64,000 bases of DNA from Spinacia oleracea (GCF_020520425.1 NC_079492.1:102893157-102957156), one strand, 5' to 3'. Shown: positions 23,701-34,217, numbered from the stretch's first letter. Translations and numbers: made by a program. Notes: generated by a model not told the origin, from the sequence alone.

Positions 23701-26197
23701 GGACGACGAAATACGAAAAGGAAACGAGCAAGTTGTTAGCCCACGAGCCCAAGCGCTACGCCCATGGGCGCAACAACATAGTAGCGACAACACAACAGCG
23801 CGCAGGCCCATGGCCATGATGATGTGTGTGCGCGGGCTGTGCAGCGACAGCAGCGCGCTGGCCTGGGCACAACCCAACCGTTGTGCGCTTCCTCACTTGC
23901 TCGGATGGACTTGCTGGGCGGTCTTGGCATTGTGCCTTGGCCGGTTGGTGTTATAACCCCTAGGGTTATTCTAATAACCTATGCATTCCGTTTTCCACAC
24001 TACACATATCAATCTAACCCTAGAAACACAAGAACCCTAATTCTCCGTGTGCCTCCAAGATTGATAATTCCCAAAACCAAATAACTCGTGGAAGTTCTAA
24101 GCTAACGGAACCAAGGCGGATCTGAACGTGTCGGTGGACGATTGTAGAGGAACTACGAGTGGGGTTCTTGTTTGTGTTTCTGAGGCAAGTGGGAGAACAC
24201 GCGTTAAATGTATGTATTCGTTTATTCAATATTTTTGCATGAGATTCTGGATCTGAGATTGTTTTCCGCTTTGTTAATTAGATTAGCATTAAATCCCAAT
24301 AGTTTTTGTAACATCTCTAAGTAATTCTCAATATTGTTTCTTAGCCTTTTTATTTCTAACATCCCTCTCTACCTTTCTTGTACTTAAAACAGTCAGGGGT
24401 TTGCAAAAGTTTTAGTGATGTTTCTACATCATTTGTTAGTCAAGTGTAAGAGGAGTTGGAAGAGAGGAGTAACCGCCAACTAACAACCATTTATTTGGTT
24501 ATGGTCCCAAATAACATCCATTTATTGAAGAAGTGGTTATGGAGATACCTTCTTGAACCTATTACTAATAGCACCAAGTGATCAAAAGCATGTACGGACT
24601 TCAAAGAAAATTTTCGGACGTACTGGCATCCTACATTTGCCACTAGAGTAATATACATCTTCCACAAGATTAATGTGAAGTAGAGGATTAAGATCCTTTT
24701 TTGAGGAGAGCTCTTCGACAAACAAAATAAGAAAATTCTCTTCATCAACTTCTTTTCCTCATTCTTTTTGCTTTGATGATCCACAATAAAGTATGCTGAG
24801 AGGGGGGGAGGGGGGTCATATCCTTTTACATGATTTCTACTTGAGAACTTATCTACTCTTGTAGTCCTTTCTTTTTTCTTTCAAGAAAAATAAAGGTTTC
24901 CACATCCATCATCTTTCCCTCTTTCCAATTTTATCAATAAATGTAAGGTCTTGAAGAAGATTAAGACTATTACATGGACATTTGTTTGAATATCTTAGCA
25001 TTGCATTAATGATAATTTGCATAAGTGGCAACAAAATAGAGGTAATCTCCTAATGCATATATTTATTCTTGAAGAGTGGTGTGAGACACGGGATTATCCA
25101 ATTATGCACCAAGAGTTTGCTTCTTTCATTTGGAATTCGGGGCAGTAAATTGTTACAGAAATAAGATTCTAATGTGCTGGTTTGGAACCTGATATGCAAA
25201 TTCTGCCTGGAGTAAGGGGGTGAAATCATTTTAGGGTATGGCCTTCTTGACTATTCCTCATGGACAATGGAGTACAAATTACTCCTTTATCCACTCAAAA
25301 ATCAAGGTAGCAATCAACATAGAGCCAATCCTCAATACACACCTTCTGCTTCGAATAACTATAGCCAGCATCTCATGCGTCCTATATGGCAATATCAAAT
25401 GCAAATCATAATAACCTACAAAAATCGGATAAGAGAGAAAGACGGAACTTCCTACAGTCTTTTGCAATCACAGCGTATTCCAACTAGCTCTCTGAATAGC
25501 TATAGCCGTCATATCATATGCTTCGAGTTATACCTATATCTAACTGTCCATCTGCTTGCTCCTAACGCAAACATAATACCCTAACAATTACCAGTTAAGA
25601 TCGAAAGAAGGAACCTCACAAATGGTCCTTTGCAATAACATTGCATTCATAAAACACACAATCGGGGAACGTCCCACAGTCGTCTGCATTGACATTGTAT
25701 TCATTAAGCTAAAAAAGATACAAAAATAAAATTACCAGCTCAACTAAGAATCAAAATTGCAATTTAGCATAGCTGATTTCTCAAAAAAATACCTAAAACA
25801 GTTTCAAATTATCAAGAAAATACTAAACAAAAGGAGAGAGAAAAAGACGTACATTCCAGAAGAAGGACCGCTAGGAGAGGAAGCACGAAAAACGCCTTTA
25901 TTAGTAGATAATTCAACTTCAACTGTAGGAATTCCTCTGCTATCAAGGATCTGCCTCGCCTTCACCTTCGTTATCACTGATTGCACCGATTTCAACATAT
26001 GATTCGCCTAATTTATTTTTCAAAAAAAAATCAAAAATTAAAAAGTCGAAATTTACGAAATCAAACAATCAGCTGGAAAATGAAGAACTAACGATGAAGA
26101 GGACGGGATCGTTGGTTTTGGCCCTAACAGCGGCATTGACGGCGTCCTCGATCTTCCGAGAAAGCATATGCTTGTCCAAATACTCTTGCACTGACAT
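14727..26197 (-). CDS. ENO3: Cytosolic enolase, ENO3/ENOC type (2-phospho-D-glycerate hydro-lyase)
   Basis: Family role: interconverts 2-phosphoglycerate and phosphoenolpyruvate in glycolysis. Exons in transcript order: 26093-26197, 25853-26007, 18409-18583, 18162-18233, 17907-18023, 17733-17813, 17088-17164, 16783-16886, 16539-16637, 16357-16442, 15946-16032, 15168-15365, 14727-14795. They sum to 1425 bp (474 aa plus stop) with consistent phases. The N-terminus [19 protein letters not shown] is the extension typical of ENO3-type plant enolases. Residues equivalent to the yeast catalytic and metal set are present: His200, Glu209, Glu251, Asp287, Glu336, Asp361, Lys386, His414 and Lys437. Odd points: residue 362, after metal ligand Asp361, is Gly where the family usually has Asp; the usual Leu/Ile-Glu near residue 91 is Asn-Glu; introns 4 and 7 have GC donors; intron 2 is 7.3 kb of transposons. 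Otherwise it looks intact. ENO3 type is inferred from the N-terminus. Confidence 0.95.
16887..17087 (-). other. Enolase intron 7, GC-AG type
   Basis: Exon 7 ends ...TCAAG and the intron begins GCAAGC, a strong GC-donor consensus. The intron ends TATGCAG before TGTGAAAGAAGCC. Splicing here restores the Ser-Ser-Val-Lys-Glu-Ala reading and the phase, and no nearby GT donor would keep it. Confidence 0.85.
18024..18161 (-). other. Enolase intron 4, GC-AG type
   Basis: Exon 4 ends GCTGAAAAAGAG and the intron begins GCATGA. It ends CCGCCAG before GTTCCTCTCTAC. The join gives the family-conserved AEKE-VPLYKH in phase 0. There is no GT close to the donor that would preserve the frame. Confidence 0.8.
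18900..20940 (-). pseudogene. Possible Gypsy pol 3' end remnant, split by a hAT element
   Basis: Outside the hAT insert, the minus strand near 18970-19010 reads a [12 protein letters not shown] segment (CCACCTTGAGGACAAGGTGG), as at the C-terminus of many plant Gypsy polyproteins. The flanking minus-strand frame at 20583-21044 is Pro/Ser/Asn-rich without a recognised domain, and its end overlaps Copia D, so I do not call it a gene. Low certainty. Confidence 0.35.
19027..20435. mobile_element. Non-autonomous hAT element (1409 bp)
   Basis: Terminal inverted repeats start CAGTGGCGGAT at both ends. They are flanked by an exact 8-bp TSD, CTCGGCAA, at 19019-19026 and 20436-20443. The 8-bp TSD and CAG...CTG ends fit the hAT superfamily. 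No transposase frame is present. Confidence 0.9.
20965..22107 (+). pseudogene. Broken Copia reverse transcriptase/RNase H of D
   Basis: Readable fragments in several frames include the YVDD-region neighbourhood (about 21090-21115), [16 protein letters not shown] text, CTRPDV-region remnants near 21440, a [15 protein letters not shown] stretch near 21610-21645, and [19 protein letters not shown] at 21746-21800. The tail resembles the [22 protein letters not shown] end (about 22018-22075). Several frameshifts and stops make it non-functional. Confidence 0.85.
22475..23075. mobile_element. hAT-type MITE (601 bp) inside Copia D
   Basis: Inverted ends CAGGGTCACCTAATACG / CAGGGTCACATAATACG (16 of 17 match) are flanked by an exact 8-bp TSD, ACCATGAG (22467-22474 and 23076-23083). 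Removing it joins D's 3' region into sequence matching that of Copia B. The interior is rich in ACGAATACG/TACGATT motifs and has no transposase. Confidence 0.9.
23327..24298 (+). repeat. 3' LTR of Copia D
   Basis: Starts TGAAGGAAATGTG after the tract GGATAAGTGGGAGAC. It resembles the B LTR (reverse orientation) at its start and in the GAATCACC/CGTATCG-rich section, then diverges. The right end is placed at a CA near 24298, but a CA near 24313 is possible. Confidence 0.65.
24299..25852. other. Remaining part of enolase intron 2 with no assigned feature
   Basis: AT-rich sequence with a G-run near 24800-24815. Short frames have no domain. I see no terminal repeats that define an element. Confidence 0.4.
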
Positions 26198-26396
26198 TTT
26201 TCTCTATCTTTTCTGCTGCTAGTCTGCTACTGCGAATTTGAGAGGAATGACCTTCAAGAAGAGGGTAGGCGGAACAATCGCGAGTCTTTGAAATTCTGGA
26301 AAATGGAAATGAAGTGAGACTTTATTTTATTTTGGAATATTACCACTTGACTTTTGCAAATTACTACACATCTGGTTAGAAATTACTCCGTATCAA
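26198..26396 (-). promoter_or_regulatory. Enolase 5' UTR and proximal promoter (inferred)
   Basis: About 200 bp between the start codon and a MITE. The sequence next to the ATG (GCAGCAGAAAAGATAGAGAA on the minus strand) looks like a plant leader. No clear TATA box was fixed. Confidence 0.4.
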
Positions 26397-26406
26397 TTAC
26401 TAGTAC

Positions 26407-26730
26407 AAAAGGTCTTGCGCGCACAAGGTGCACAATAAATTTATTGTACACCAAAATAACTTTAACTATTTTTTTTGTAACTTTAACTTAGTTTTGATTA
26501 ACTTTTATATTAGTAAAAAAAATTGATAGATAAATATTTTAAAGGGTTAAATTATTAATTTTATACATTATTAGTGATTTGGAAGAAATAAGTTTTACTA
26601 AAATGAAAAAATTTATCACTTAAAAATAGATAACTTTTACATATATATGCTTAACTTTTAAGCATTTTGAGTTAACTTTTACTCCGGTGTACAATATTTA
26701 TTGTACACCCATTGTAAATAAGAATTTGTG
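26407..26730. mobile_element. MITE (324 bp) in the enolase promoter region, Mutator-like by TSD
   Basis: Flanked by an exact 10-bp direct repeat TTACTAGTAC (26397-26406, 26731-26740). The subterminal parts form an inverted repeat around GTGCACAATAAATTTATTG / GTGTACAATAAATATTG. No coding capacity. A 9-10-bp TSD suggests the Mutator group, though family assignment is inference. Confidence 0.8.
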
Positions 26731-26744
26731 TTACTAGTACCTGT

Positions 26745-27262
26745 CAAACGGATTGGTTGGGTCGGGTCGTAAAAAATTATTTTCGGGTTCGGGTTGAATC
26801 GGGTCGTTCACTTTCGGGTTCGGGTTTACAAATGCTTATTCAAGACCCAGAACTTTTGGGTTCGGGTCGACCCAACGGGTTGAGAGATTTTAAAACGCGC
26901 ATTATATTTTCATTAATTTAGGTGATAAATATACAAAATATGGGCATAAATTAGCAAATTTTCCTACACAAGTGTATATTTAGTAAAATTCAACCATAAA
27001 ATTGCGTATAATTCAAATTAAAATCATATTACACACAACAATAGTAAAAACAACGTGTTTATTATGCTTAAATTTTCTCATAATCTCATTTATTACTATA
27101 AATATAATGATTTTCAATCGGTCGGGTCCTAAACGGGTTCATTCGGGTTTTGACCCATTACTTTTCGGGTTGCTCGGGTTCGGATAAGATCGGGTTACGG
27201 GTCACAAAGTCTTGTTCAAGACCCATTATTTTCGGGTCGGGTTCGGGTCGGTTTTTGACGAG
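26745..27262. repeat. GGGTCGGGTT-rich dispersed repeat
   Basis: Two blocks rich in TTCGGGTTCGGGT and TCGGGTCGGG (26755-26885 and 27115-27260) bracket about 230 bp of AT-rich DNA. Both blocks contain a TTCAAGACCC motif. Similar repeats are common in plant genomes; I cannot assign the class. Confidence 0.6.
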
Positions 27263-27291
27263 TCTAATTACTACTTACGTGTTTAGTTGTG

Positions 27292-27548
27292 GTTGTCAAT
27301 TACTAACTTAACTCATATTTCAGCCATTAAGTCACTTATTATATCATAATTAATAATTAACAATTAATCATACTTTAATTATTTAAATTAATTAATAAAA
27401 AATAAAAAAATATTTTATTAATTTCATCAATTAATTTTTTTTTTTTAAGTTTCATTAATATTTGATAATCAGAATATGATTAACAGTTGATTATGATATG
27501 ATCAGTGACTAATTGGTCGGAATATGGGCTAAAGTAGTAATTGACAAC
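27292..27548. mobile_element. MITE with inverted ends of about 57 bp
   Basis: The left end GTTGTCAATTACTAACTTA... pairs with the right end ...TAAAGTAGTAATTGACAAC for about 57 bp with several mismatches. The interior is AT-rich. No clear TSD. Confidence 0.65.
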
Positions 27549-27691
27549 AATAAATAAACATCTAGTAGTAATTGACAACTTTTAACAAGTTATGTAGTAA
27601 TTTGCAAAGTTACTAAAGGCCTTAGTATCATTGCAAAACTTTTAACAAGTTATGTAGTAATTTTTCTTTTATTTTTGTTAAGGCAAATTTG

Positions 27692-27727
<36 letters not shown>

Positions 27728-27771
27728 GCAGTAGAAACAAACAGAAAAACGCTGAGAAAAACAGGAAAATC

Positions 27772-30700
27772 CTAAGACCCATTTTTCCTTGCCATAGTAG
27801 CAAGATAATGAGCCCTGCTAACCCTATTCCTACTACACTTCTTAATATAGACATTCCTCATTCCTAGAGCAATTCTAATAATATCAGCACATTCAGCCGC
27901 AACTTCAAAAGGACTGTTTGGAAAGTTACGTAAAGCCGCTACCAGAATTGCACTCTCTGTCATAATATTCAGATCCCACCATCCTCGGTTGTTAGCGTGC
28001 TGAATCCCACCAAGCAAAGCAAGAGCTTCCGCCTTCAGAGCACTATTACATCTAACAGGGGAAGCGTCTTCTGCTAAAACAGACCCATCTCGTTCTATAA
28101 CCCAACCAATAGCTGCCTCAGGGTCGAATTTTTTACGCACCTTTTTCCATGCTCCATCCACTTGCATATGAATAATGCAATCGTTGATGCTCCCTTTAAG
28201 CAAAACACCATCAGTCTTTAAACTGGAGCTCTCCTGCGCAACATCTCCTCCATTGCTCATGCCTTTCTTGATCCCGTCTATGGCTGCCCATGCCATACTT
28301 TTTTGGTTTTCAATTATCCACATAACACCTGTTGGGTCTACTTCACCACCTCTAAAAACTAAATTATTTCGGGTCACCCAAATTGCCCATAAGACCGCCA
28401 CAAACTCTATGTCGCCATGCCTTCCATCCTTATTGCCTTTCCACAAGTATACCAAGAAATTCTTCACCCAATCCCCACACCTAATATTGGCAGCTCCATT
28501 TATCTTGATTCCCAAGCTGCTGGCGCACCAAACTCTTCGTACTATTTCACAATCTCGAAACAAATGGTCTTCTGTTTCTACATCTTTACAACAAAAAAGG
28601 CACCTATCATCCACCATTATGCCTCTTCTAATCATTCTGGGGCGCAAAGGAAGAGCCTTGTTAATCAACTTCCACACAAAAATCTTCCATTTGGGTAGTA
28701 GACAACTATGCCACAGTAACTTATAAAATTTGGAGCTGGAATAATCACAATGATTTTCATTATTTTCCCTCAGCAGGCTTGCGTAGATTGCTTTTGAAGA
28801 CATCTTATCATGGCCATTTCCAACCCAGAGAAACTGATCTTGTTTTTCTTCATTTGGGATATGGATACTTAGAATCTCATGGGCCGTTTCTTTTTTAAAT
28901 GTGCTCCAAATCCTTGCAGCATCCCACTCTCTAGTTCCTTGTTTAAACAGACTGTTCACAGTGGTATTGAGTCTGTCATACGGTATGCCTTGTCTCAGTT
29001 GAGGTGTGCCTGAGGCTAGCCATCTTTCCTTCGCCATAAATGTATCACCACTATAAATAATCTTACTAAATCCTGTCTTTGCCGCAGAGACACATCTGCT
29101 CATACCCTTATAAGCCCAAGTGGCTTTGGCACTAGATTTCCCTGTTAAGCCAGCTTCCAATGGTGACATACCATAAGCCTTTCTATAGACTTTTGCGATG
29201 AGTGAGTCTGGGTTTTGATAAATACGGATTGCCTGCTTCACCAATAGGGCTTGATTAAACATCACAATATTACGAAGCCCTATCCCCCCCATACCCTTGG
29301 GCACTTCCAATTTCGCTCGATTCACCCAACAAATACCCCTGTGCATCGAACTTGTCCTCCACCAGTACCACATTAACAGGGAGTTTATTTTTTTGGAGAT
29401 TAACTTTGGCACCAGAAATACTGCAAGAACATTTGAGCACAAAGAAGCTAAAATGCCATTTATTAGAAGGAGTCTACCTGCAGGAGAGAGGGATAGGTGC
29501 TTCCAGGAAGAGATCTTTTTTTGGACCTTCTCAACCAAGGGATCAAAAGCGTGGGATGATCTTCCATCCACCTCAATATTGCAGCCTAAATATCTCCCTA
29601 GTGAATCTGTGCATGGAGTTCCAAGAATCTGCTTTAACTCGTTTTTAATATTGCTTGGCGTATTCGGACTAAAAATCACGTTGGATTTGTCAAAGTTAAT
29701 TGCTTCTCCTGAGACTTTGCAAAACAAATCAATTGTGTTTCTTATGTTCCTGCATGCTGAAGTGTTAGCTTGAAAGCAAAACAAGGAATCATCAGCAAAA
29801 AATAAATGAGAAATAGAGGGAGAATGTTTAGTGATTCTAATGCCCTGCACTCTCTTCTGCTCTTCAAGTTGTAGAATCATCCGTGACAGGACTTCCATGA
29901 CTAAAATGAAAAGGTATGGAGATATAGGGTCTCCCTGTCGTAGTCCACACTTTGGCTTGAACACCTCTGTTGGCTCACCATTGACAAGAATTGAATACGA
30001 AACCGTTGAGACACACTGCATGATCCAGTGTCTCCAAACCGCAGGAAATTCCATATGATCTAGAAGCCAGCCAATAAAATGCCAATTCACACGATCATAT
30101 GCTTTATTCATATCTATTTTCAATATCGCAAATCTTCGCAAGCCTTTTTTCCTTCGTTTAACATAAGTGAGGACTTCATGGGCAAGCAAACAATTATCTC
30201 CCATTAGGCGTGTGGGCACAAAGGCATTCTGAAATGGACTAACCAAATCATTAAGAATTAACTTAAGGCGATTAGTGAGGCACTTAGAAACAATTTTGTA
30301 GATAACATTACACAGACTAATCGGCCTGAATTGAGAAGGTTTATCCGGACATTCCACTTTCGGAATTAAAGCAATGAGAGTATAATTCCACTCCCGTAAC
30401 AAATATCCCGAACGAAAGAAATACAGAACCGCCTCCACAACATCACTACCCACTATCTCCCAAGCCTTATGGAAAAAAAACCGCAGGGACACCATCTGGA
30501 CCAGGCGCTTTCAGCCCACCCATTTGGAACACTGCATTTTTAATATCAATATCATCGAACTGCTTGCTCAATATCTCCTTCTGTTGTTGGTTGAGCTTCA
30601 CAAGAAGATTACTAAGATTTTCTGGAATCTCTAAGTGCTCAGTTTCATCATTATTCGTTTTGAATAGCTCTTTGAAATACCCAAGAAGGAGGCTTTTTAT

Positions 30701-31876
30701 AGTATCACTATCAGCTGTCCATTCCCCACTATTATCTTGCAGCAGCTTGATTTCATTTCTTGTTTTCCTCATTTTTGCACAGCGGTAGAAAAAAGATGTG
30801 TTTGAATCCCCCAATCTGGCCCATTTTCCCTTCGCTCGTTGCTTCCAATAAGCCAGCTTGATTAAAGCTTGATCAAATTGTTCTCTCCTAAACCCCAACT
30901 CTTTCCCATCATACTCCTCTTCTATTTTCTTCTGCTTCTCCGAACACCTTTTGACCACTTCATCCCATATGACATTGTTTGCTATTTTGAATTCCTTACA
31001 CCAAATAAACAACTCTCTCTTAATCAAATCTAATCTCCTTGAGCAAGAGTACATGGGTGATCCCGCATGCTGGGATGCCCATTTTTCTTTTATGATCTCC
31101 CTCGGTCTAGAAAAATCAAGACACCATTCTTCTATCTTCTTGGTTCGTTTTTGCATCCTATGCCTAGGGGAGGTGTCCAACAAAATTGGGGAATGGTCCG
31201 ACACTACAATTGGTAGGTTTAAAATACGAGCTTCAGCATGCAATTGAAGCCATTCCGCTGTGACGTATCCCCTATCCAGTCTCTCATACACACAATCATC
31301 ACCTTCCCGATTATTGCACCAAGTAAATGGCACCCCCGAAAATGGCAAATCAATTAAGTTCCAGTAATTTCTCCAGAACATGAAATAGTCTCTACCTGGG
31401 ACAGTTGCACTTCCCCCTTTCTTTTGGCTCAGTAACTCCACCTGGTTAAAATCTCCTAACAATAATACTTTATTTGTGATTTTTGCTAACACACCACCTA
31501 GTTCATTCCAAACAGAAAAACGTTCTCCAACATACGGCGATCCATACACCAAAATTAAGTCCCATTCATGCATTCCACCAGTCACTACATCACATATTTT
31601 ACACGAGATAAAATTCATAGATTTATCCTTGACTATCAGCCTAACATTTGGCTTCCAAAAAACAGCAAGTCCTCCAACATTCGAGGTTGATGCAACAAAA
31701 TCATACTTAGGATAGTTAATAGAAAGAGCTACTGTACTAATTACTGCACTACATGCCTTGGTCTCCATTAAAAATACTATGTCAGGTGAAAATTGTCGGA
31801 TGATCCAGTTAAGAAATGGAACTGTAGGGCCATCCGACTGATTAATACCCCTACAGTTCCAAGCCAGTACCTTCAT
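27772..31876 (-). pseudogene. LINE ORF2: AP-like endonuclease, reverse transcriptase, zf-RVT and RNase H, one frameshift
   Basis: The first part (31876-30467) opens MKVLAWNCRGIN, with METKA, LLGDFN and SDHSPILLD: an exonuclease/endonuclease/phosphatase-type endonuclease of about 230 residues, followed by a linker. The second part (30495-27772) carries reverse-transcriptase motifs FRPISLCNVIYKI, KIDMNKAYDRVNW, GLRQGDPISPYLF and HLFFADD, then a zinc-binding reverse-transcriptase domain (CLFCCKDVETEDHLFRDC). It ends in an RNase H-like domain (VDGAWKKV, AAIGWVIERDG). The two parts are offset by one base at a run of eight A (plus strand 30473-30480), immediately after APGPDGVPA, so the product is broken there. 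Apart from that the frames are long and clean. Confidence 0.9.
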
Positions 31877-32066
31877 GGTGCTCGTTGAGGTTGATCAGGC
31901 TCAACCTCCAAGCCATTGAGTGACGTAGAAGCTGCTAATTCATCTCTCCCATCTTCAGAAGCTACTGATCTTCCTTGCTCGTTGTTGGAGATACGTCTGT
32001 TTCCGTCTTCATCATCTCTTATTATCACAAAATTACCACTGAAGCATGCTTTGTAGTAGTCATTTA

Positions 32067-33458
32067 TTATGTATTAAACTTCGGGATCGGAACAATTGCT
32101 GAATCATGAATTTTACACTTCTTTCTCGCCGTACATGGCTCCATAGGTTGACAGGGGAGCTCCTCTCTTCTTCTCTTTGTTGGCGGGCGTCCCATCCTCA
32201 TACGAATATTGTACGGTTCAGACACTGGTTGCTTCTTCTTCTCTGTATCTTTTGCCCTCCAATCAGCAGGGTTCACCACTCCACCAGGGAAATATAGATT
32301 TGCTCTCCTGTTTGGCCTTGGCGTTCCATTTCCCCTGTTCTTTTTTCGTCGCATAGGGCTGCTTGAATCCACCTTTGTGCTGATAGTCTTCTCATCTCCC
32401 CTTTGTCCCTCTTTCTGAGTTGTGATCACGTCCAACCCGTTGACAATTGATTTGCAATTAGCTTCCTCTATTGCTTGAATCTGATCTTCCATGATTGCTT
32501 GGAATTCTTCTCTGGGAATATCCCTACACTGCGAGTGATAGGAGCTCGACGATCCAGATTGAAGAGATTCATGAGAGCCTGGATAACCTAAAGGAGAATT
32601 TGGAGAGTCGATGTTATCCAAATCTCGCCATAGTTGTGTCCAAGAACCAGAATGTGTCTCTAGAAAAGTGTCTTCAGATATATATCCATAGTAACCAAAT
32701 TCTCCATCTGAGTGGGCTTGATCATTCGGGTTTTCTGGAACTGGAGCAAGAGACTCTGATCGTTGACCATCATGATCCATACCCTCAATAGGGCCATTAC
32801 CTGAGTGACCCGAACTTTCAAATGGCACTTGAATTGGAGAAGCCCAACTGGGGTTGTTATCATTGGGCTCATTCAACACCGTATCATCATGGGCCGCACC
32901 AGGAGAGATGGGCTGGTCCAAATCGCCAGTCCAATATCTAGGGAAAAAGTCCCCCATTCCAGAATGCGGGGTACTAGAAGACGAAGATGGTTTTTTTAAG
33001 CTGCTTGGTGAAGTGTGTTGTGGGGACTGGATATTTAAGCGTGGGTTTGAAGAAGATGAATTGGAAATCTCTTGAGAAGGTATGGGTGGAAAATGAAAAA
33101 CTGGCCTTTTAATACTTGGCCCAATAGGCTGAATGGAAGCTGAACCAGCATTATGAAACTTACTCGGAGAGCGTGAGGACTTCTTGGCAGCCACTTGTGA
33201 CCCTTCCACGTGTCCGATGAGAGAGGGAAGATTAAATTTTCCCTTTTTTCGGCTCCCTCTCCTCTTAAAAGAATTTCCTGGGCCAACACGTAAAATCCTA
33301 CGTGGAACTTTCTCGTTATACTCAACAACCCTCCACCTTCTCGCATTACCCCCTTCTCTTTCCGGAGCAGATACCGTAGCCACCCTATTCGCCGTCGGTG
33401 TTTGGTGGTGGTTATGAAATCTGCATTTGCTCGGTCGAATAGATTTCGTGGTGGATAT
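32067..33458 (-). CDS. LINE ORF1 remainder (truncated at its 5' end)
   Basis: A frame of at least 438 codons, Ser/Pro/Asn-rich in the middle and basic near the C-terminus (RMGRPPTKRRREE). No zinc knuckle or DUF4283-type domain, often found in plant LINE ORF1, is visible. The frame stays open upstream of 33383 up to the element border at 33460 with no certain ATG, so the N-terminal part was most likely lost on insertion. The codon at 33381-33383 is GTG and is probably not a real start. Confidence 0.7.
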   Translation of the reverse strand: MSTTKSIRPSKCRFHNHHQTPTANRVATVSAPEREGGNARRWRVVEYNEKVPRRILRVGPGNSFKRRGSRKKGKFNLPSLIGHVEGSQVAAKKSSRSPSKFHNAGSASIQPIGPSIKRPVFHFPPIPSQEISNSSSSNPRLNIQSPQHTSPSSLKKPSSSSSTPHSGMGDFFPRYWTGDLDQPISPGAAHDDTVLNEPNDNNPSWASPIQVPFESSGHSGNGPIEGMDHDGQRSESLAPVPENPNDQAHSDGEFGYYGYISEDTFLETHSGSWTQLWRDLDNIDSPNSPLGYPGSHESLQSGSSSSYHSQCRDIPREEFQAIMEDQIQAIEEANCKSIVNGLDVITTQKEGQRGDEKTISTKVDSSSPMRRKKNRGNGTPRPNRRANLYFPGGVVNPADWRAKDTEKKKQPVSEPYNIRMRMGRPPTKRRREELPCQPMEPCTARKKCKIHDSAIVPIPKFNT

Positions 33459-33819
33459 GATAAGGCAAATTTGTCAAAATAAACTTTTTATATGTCAATT
33501 TCTGCGGGAAACAACCTTATATAAAATTTCTAGCAAAACAAGACCTTAAAGAAAATAAAATTTTGAGAAACAACCTTAGTCCATTTTCAGGCGTTGATCG
33601 GGCCTTTTCTAACGTTGATTGTGGCGTGCTAATCACGTGCGTCTTTCATTCATACAAAATTTGCCAAAAAGGACCTCTTGTGTGATTGGATTTATGAAAA
33701 ACAACATTTTGTAATTGTTTTTGGCAATTTCAGACCTTTAAATAAAAATCTTTGCGAAAAACAACTTTTATGATTAACCTTTTATTGTGAAGAAAAATTC
33801 AGTTTATCGTGCTAGGTAT

Positions 33820-34217
33820 GGCATGTTCGGCGGTAGCGTTTGAGGTAGGGTAGCGTTTTGAACGAGTCAACTTGTAAAATTTGTAAGTGCTTGGCGAGGT
33901 AGCGGTTTAGGTAGCGGTTAACGGTAGAGGTAGCGGTTGAGTAGCTTTTATCAAATGTTAAAATTAATAGCATTTAAGGTAGATGACAACGTTTGACAAA
34001 TTTATATTAAAGTTATAAATAATATTTCAGCTTTTATTTTATCTCATAATATCAAGCGCTAGTCCGCTACTTTTACCGAACACTCATATTCGTTACCCGC
34101 TACTTTGACAGATAACTGTTACCTGCTACTATTCACCGCTACCTCGCTACTCCAACCGCTACCCGCTACTCAACCGCTAACCGCTACCCGCTACCGCTAC
34201 TTTTGCCGAACAAGGCC
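33820..34217. mobile_element. MITE with GGTAGCGG-rich ends (398 bp)
   Basis: Left end GGCATGTTCGGCGGTAGCG; right end, inverted, GGCCTTGTTCGGCAAAAGTAGC. Both ends are packed with TAGCGGT/ACCGCTA motifs that let the arms pair. No clean TSD. A GGCC...TTCGGC type terminus recurs in several plant MITE families; I do not assign a superfamily. Confidence 0.65.

Larger units (their letters stand above)
20965..24298 (+). mobile_element. 5'-truncated Copia element D (B-related)
   Basis: Begins abruptly inside reverse transcriptase ([15 protein letters not shown], about 20965) and runs through RNase H, the 3' untranslated region, a PPT and one LTR. It lacks gag, protease, integrase and 5' LTR. The LTR's first about 200 bp match the B-family LTR. 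Its internal 3' part is split by a 601-bp hAT MITE. Confidence 0.8.
18584..25852 (-). other. Enolase intron 2, 7269 bp, filled with transposons
   Basis: Donor AT|GTACGT at the 25852 end; acceptor TTTGTAG before TTTGAAGCC at the 18584 end. The split Met codon (AT|G, residue 87) keeps phase. It contains a Gypsy remnant, a 1.4-kb hAT element, Copia D with a hAT MITE, and 1.5 kb of unassigned AT-rich DNA next to exon 2. Confidence 0.9.
27694..33460 (-). mobile_element. LINE (non-LTR retrotransposon), 5767 bp, 5'-truncated
   Basis: Minus-strand element with a 33-nt poly(A) tail (plus-strand T run 27694-27726). An exact 15-bp TSD, TAAGGCAAATTTGTC, lies at 27679-27693 and 33461-33475. It carries an ORF1-like frame that is open at the 5' border, and an ORF2 with endonuclease, reverse transcriptase and RNase H. 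The poly(A) tail, variable TSD and 5' truncation are hallmarks of target-primed reverse transcription. Domain order fits plant L1-type LINEs. Confidence 0.95.

Noticed and set aside
27002..27187. Short frame between GGGTCGGGT blocks
   Set aside because: It is inside a dispersed repeat and has no domain.
30467..30495. Programmed frameshift joining two LINE frames
   Set aside because: The offset lies in the middle of the reverse-transcriptase entry region where related LINEs have a continuous frame, so an indel or read error is simpler.
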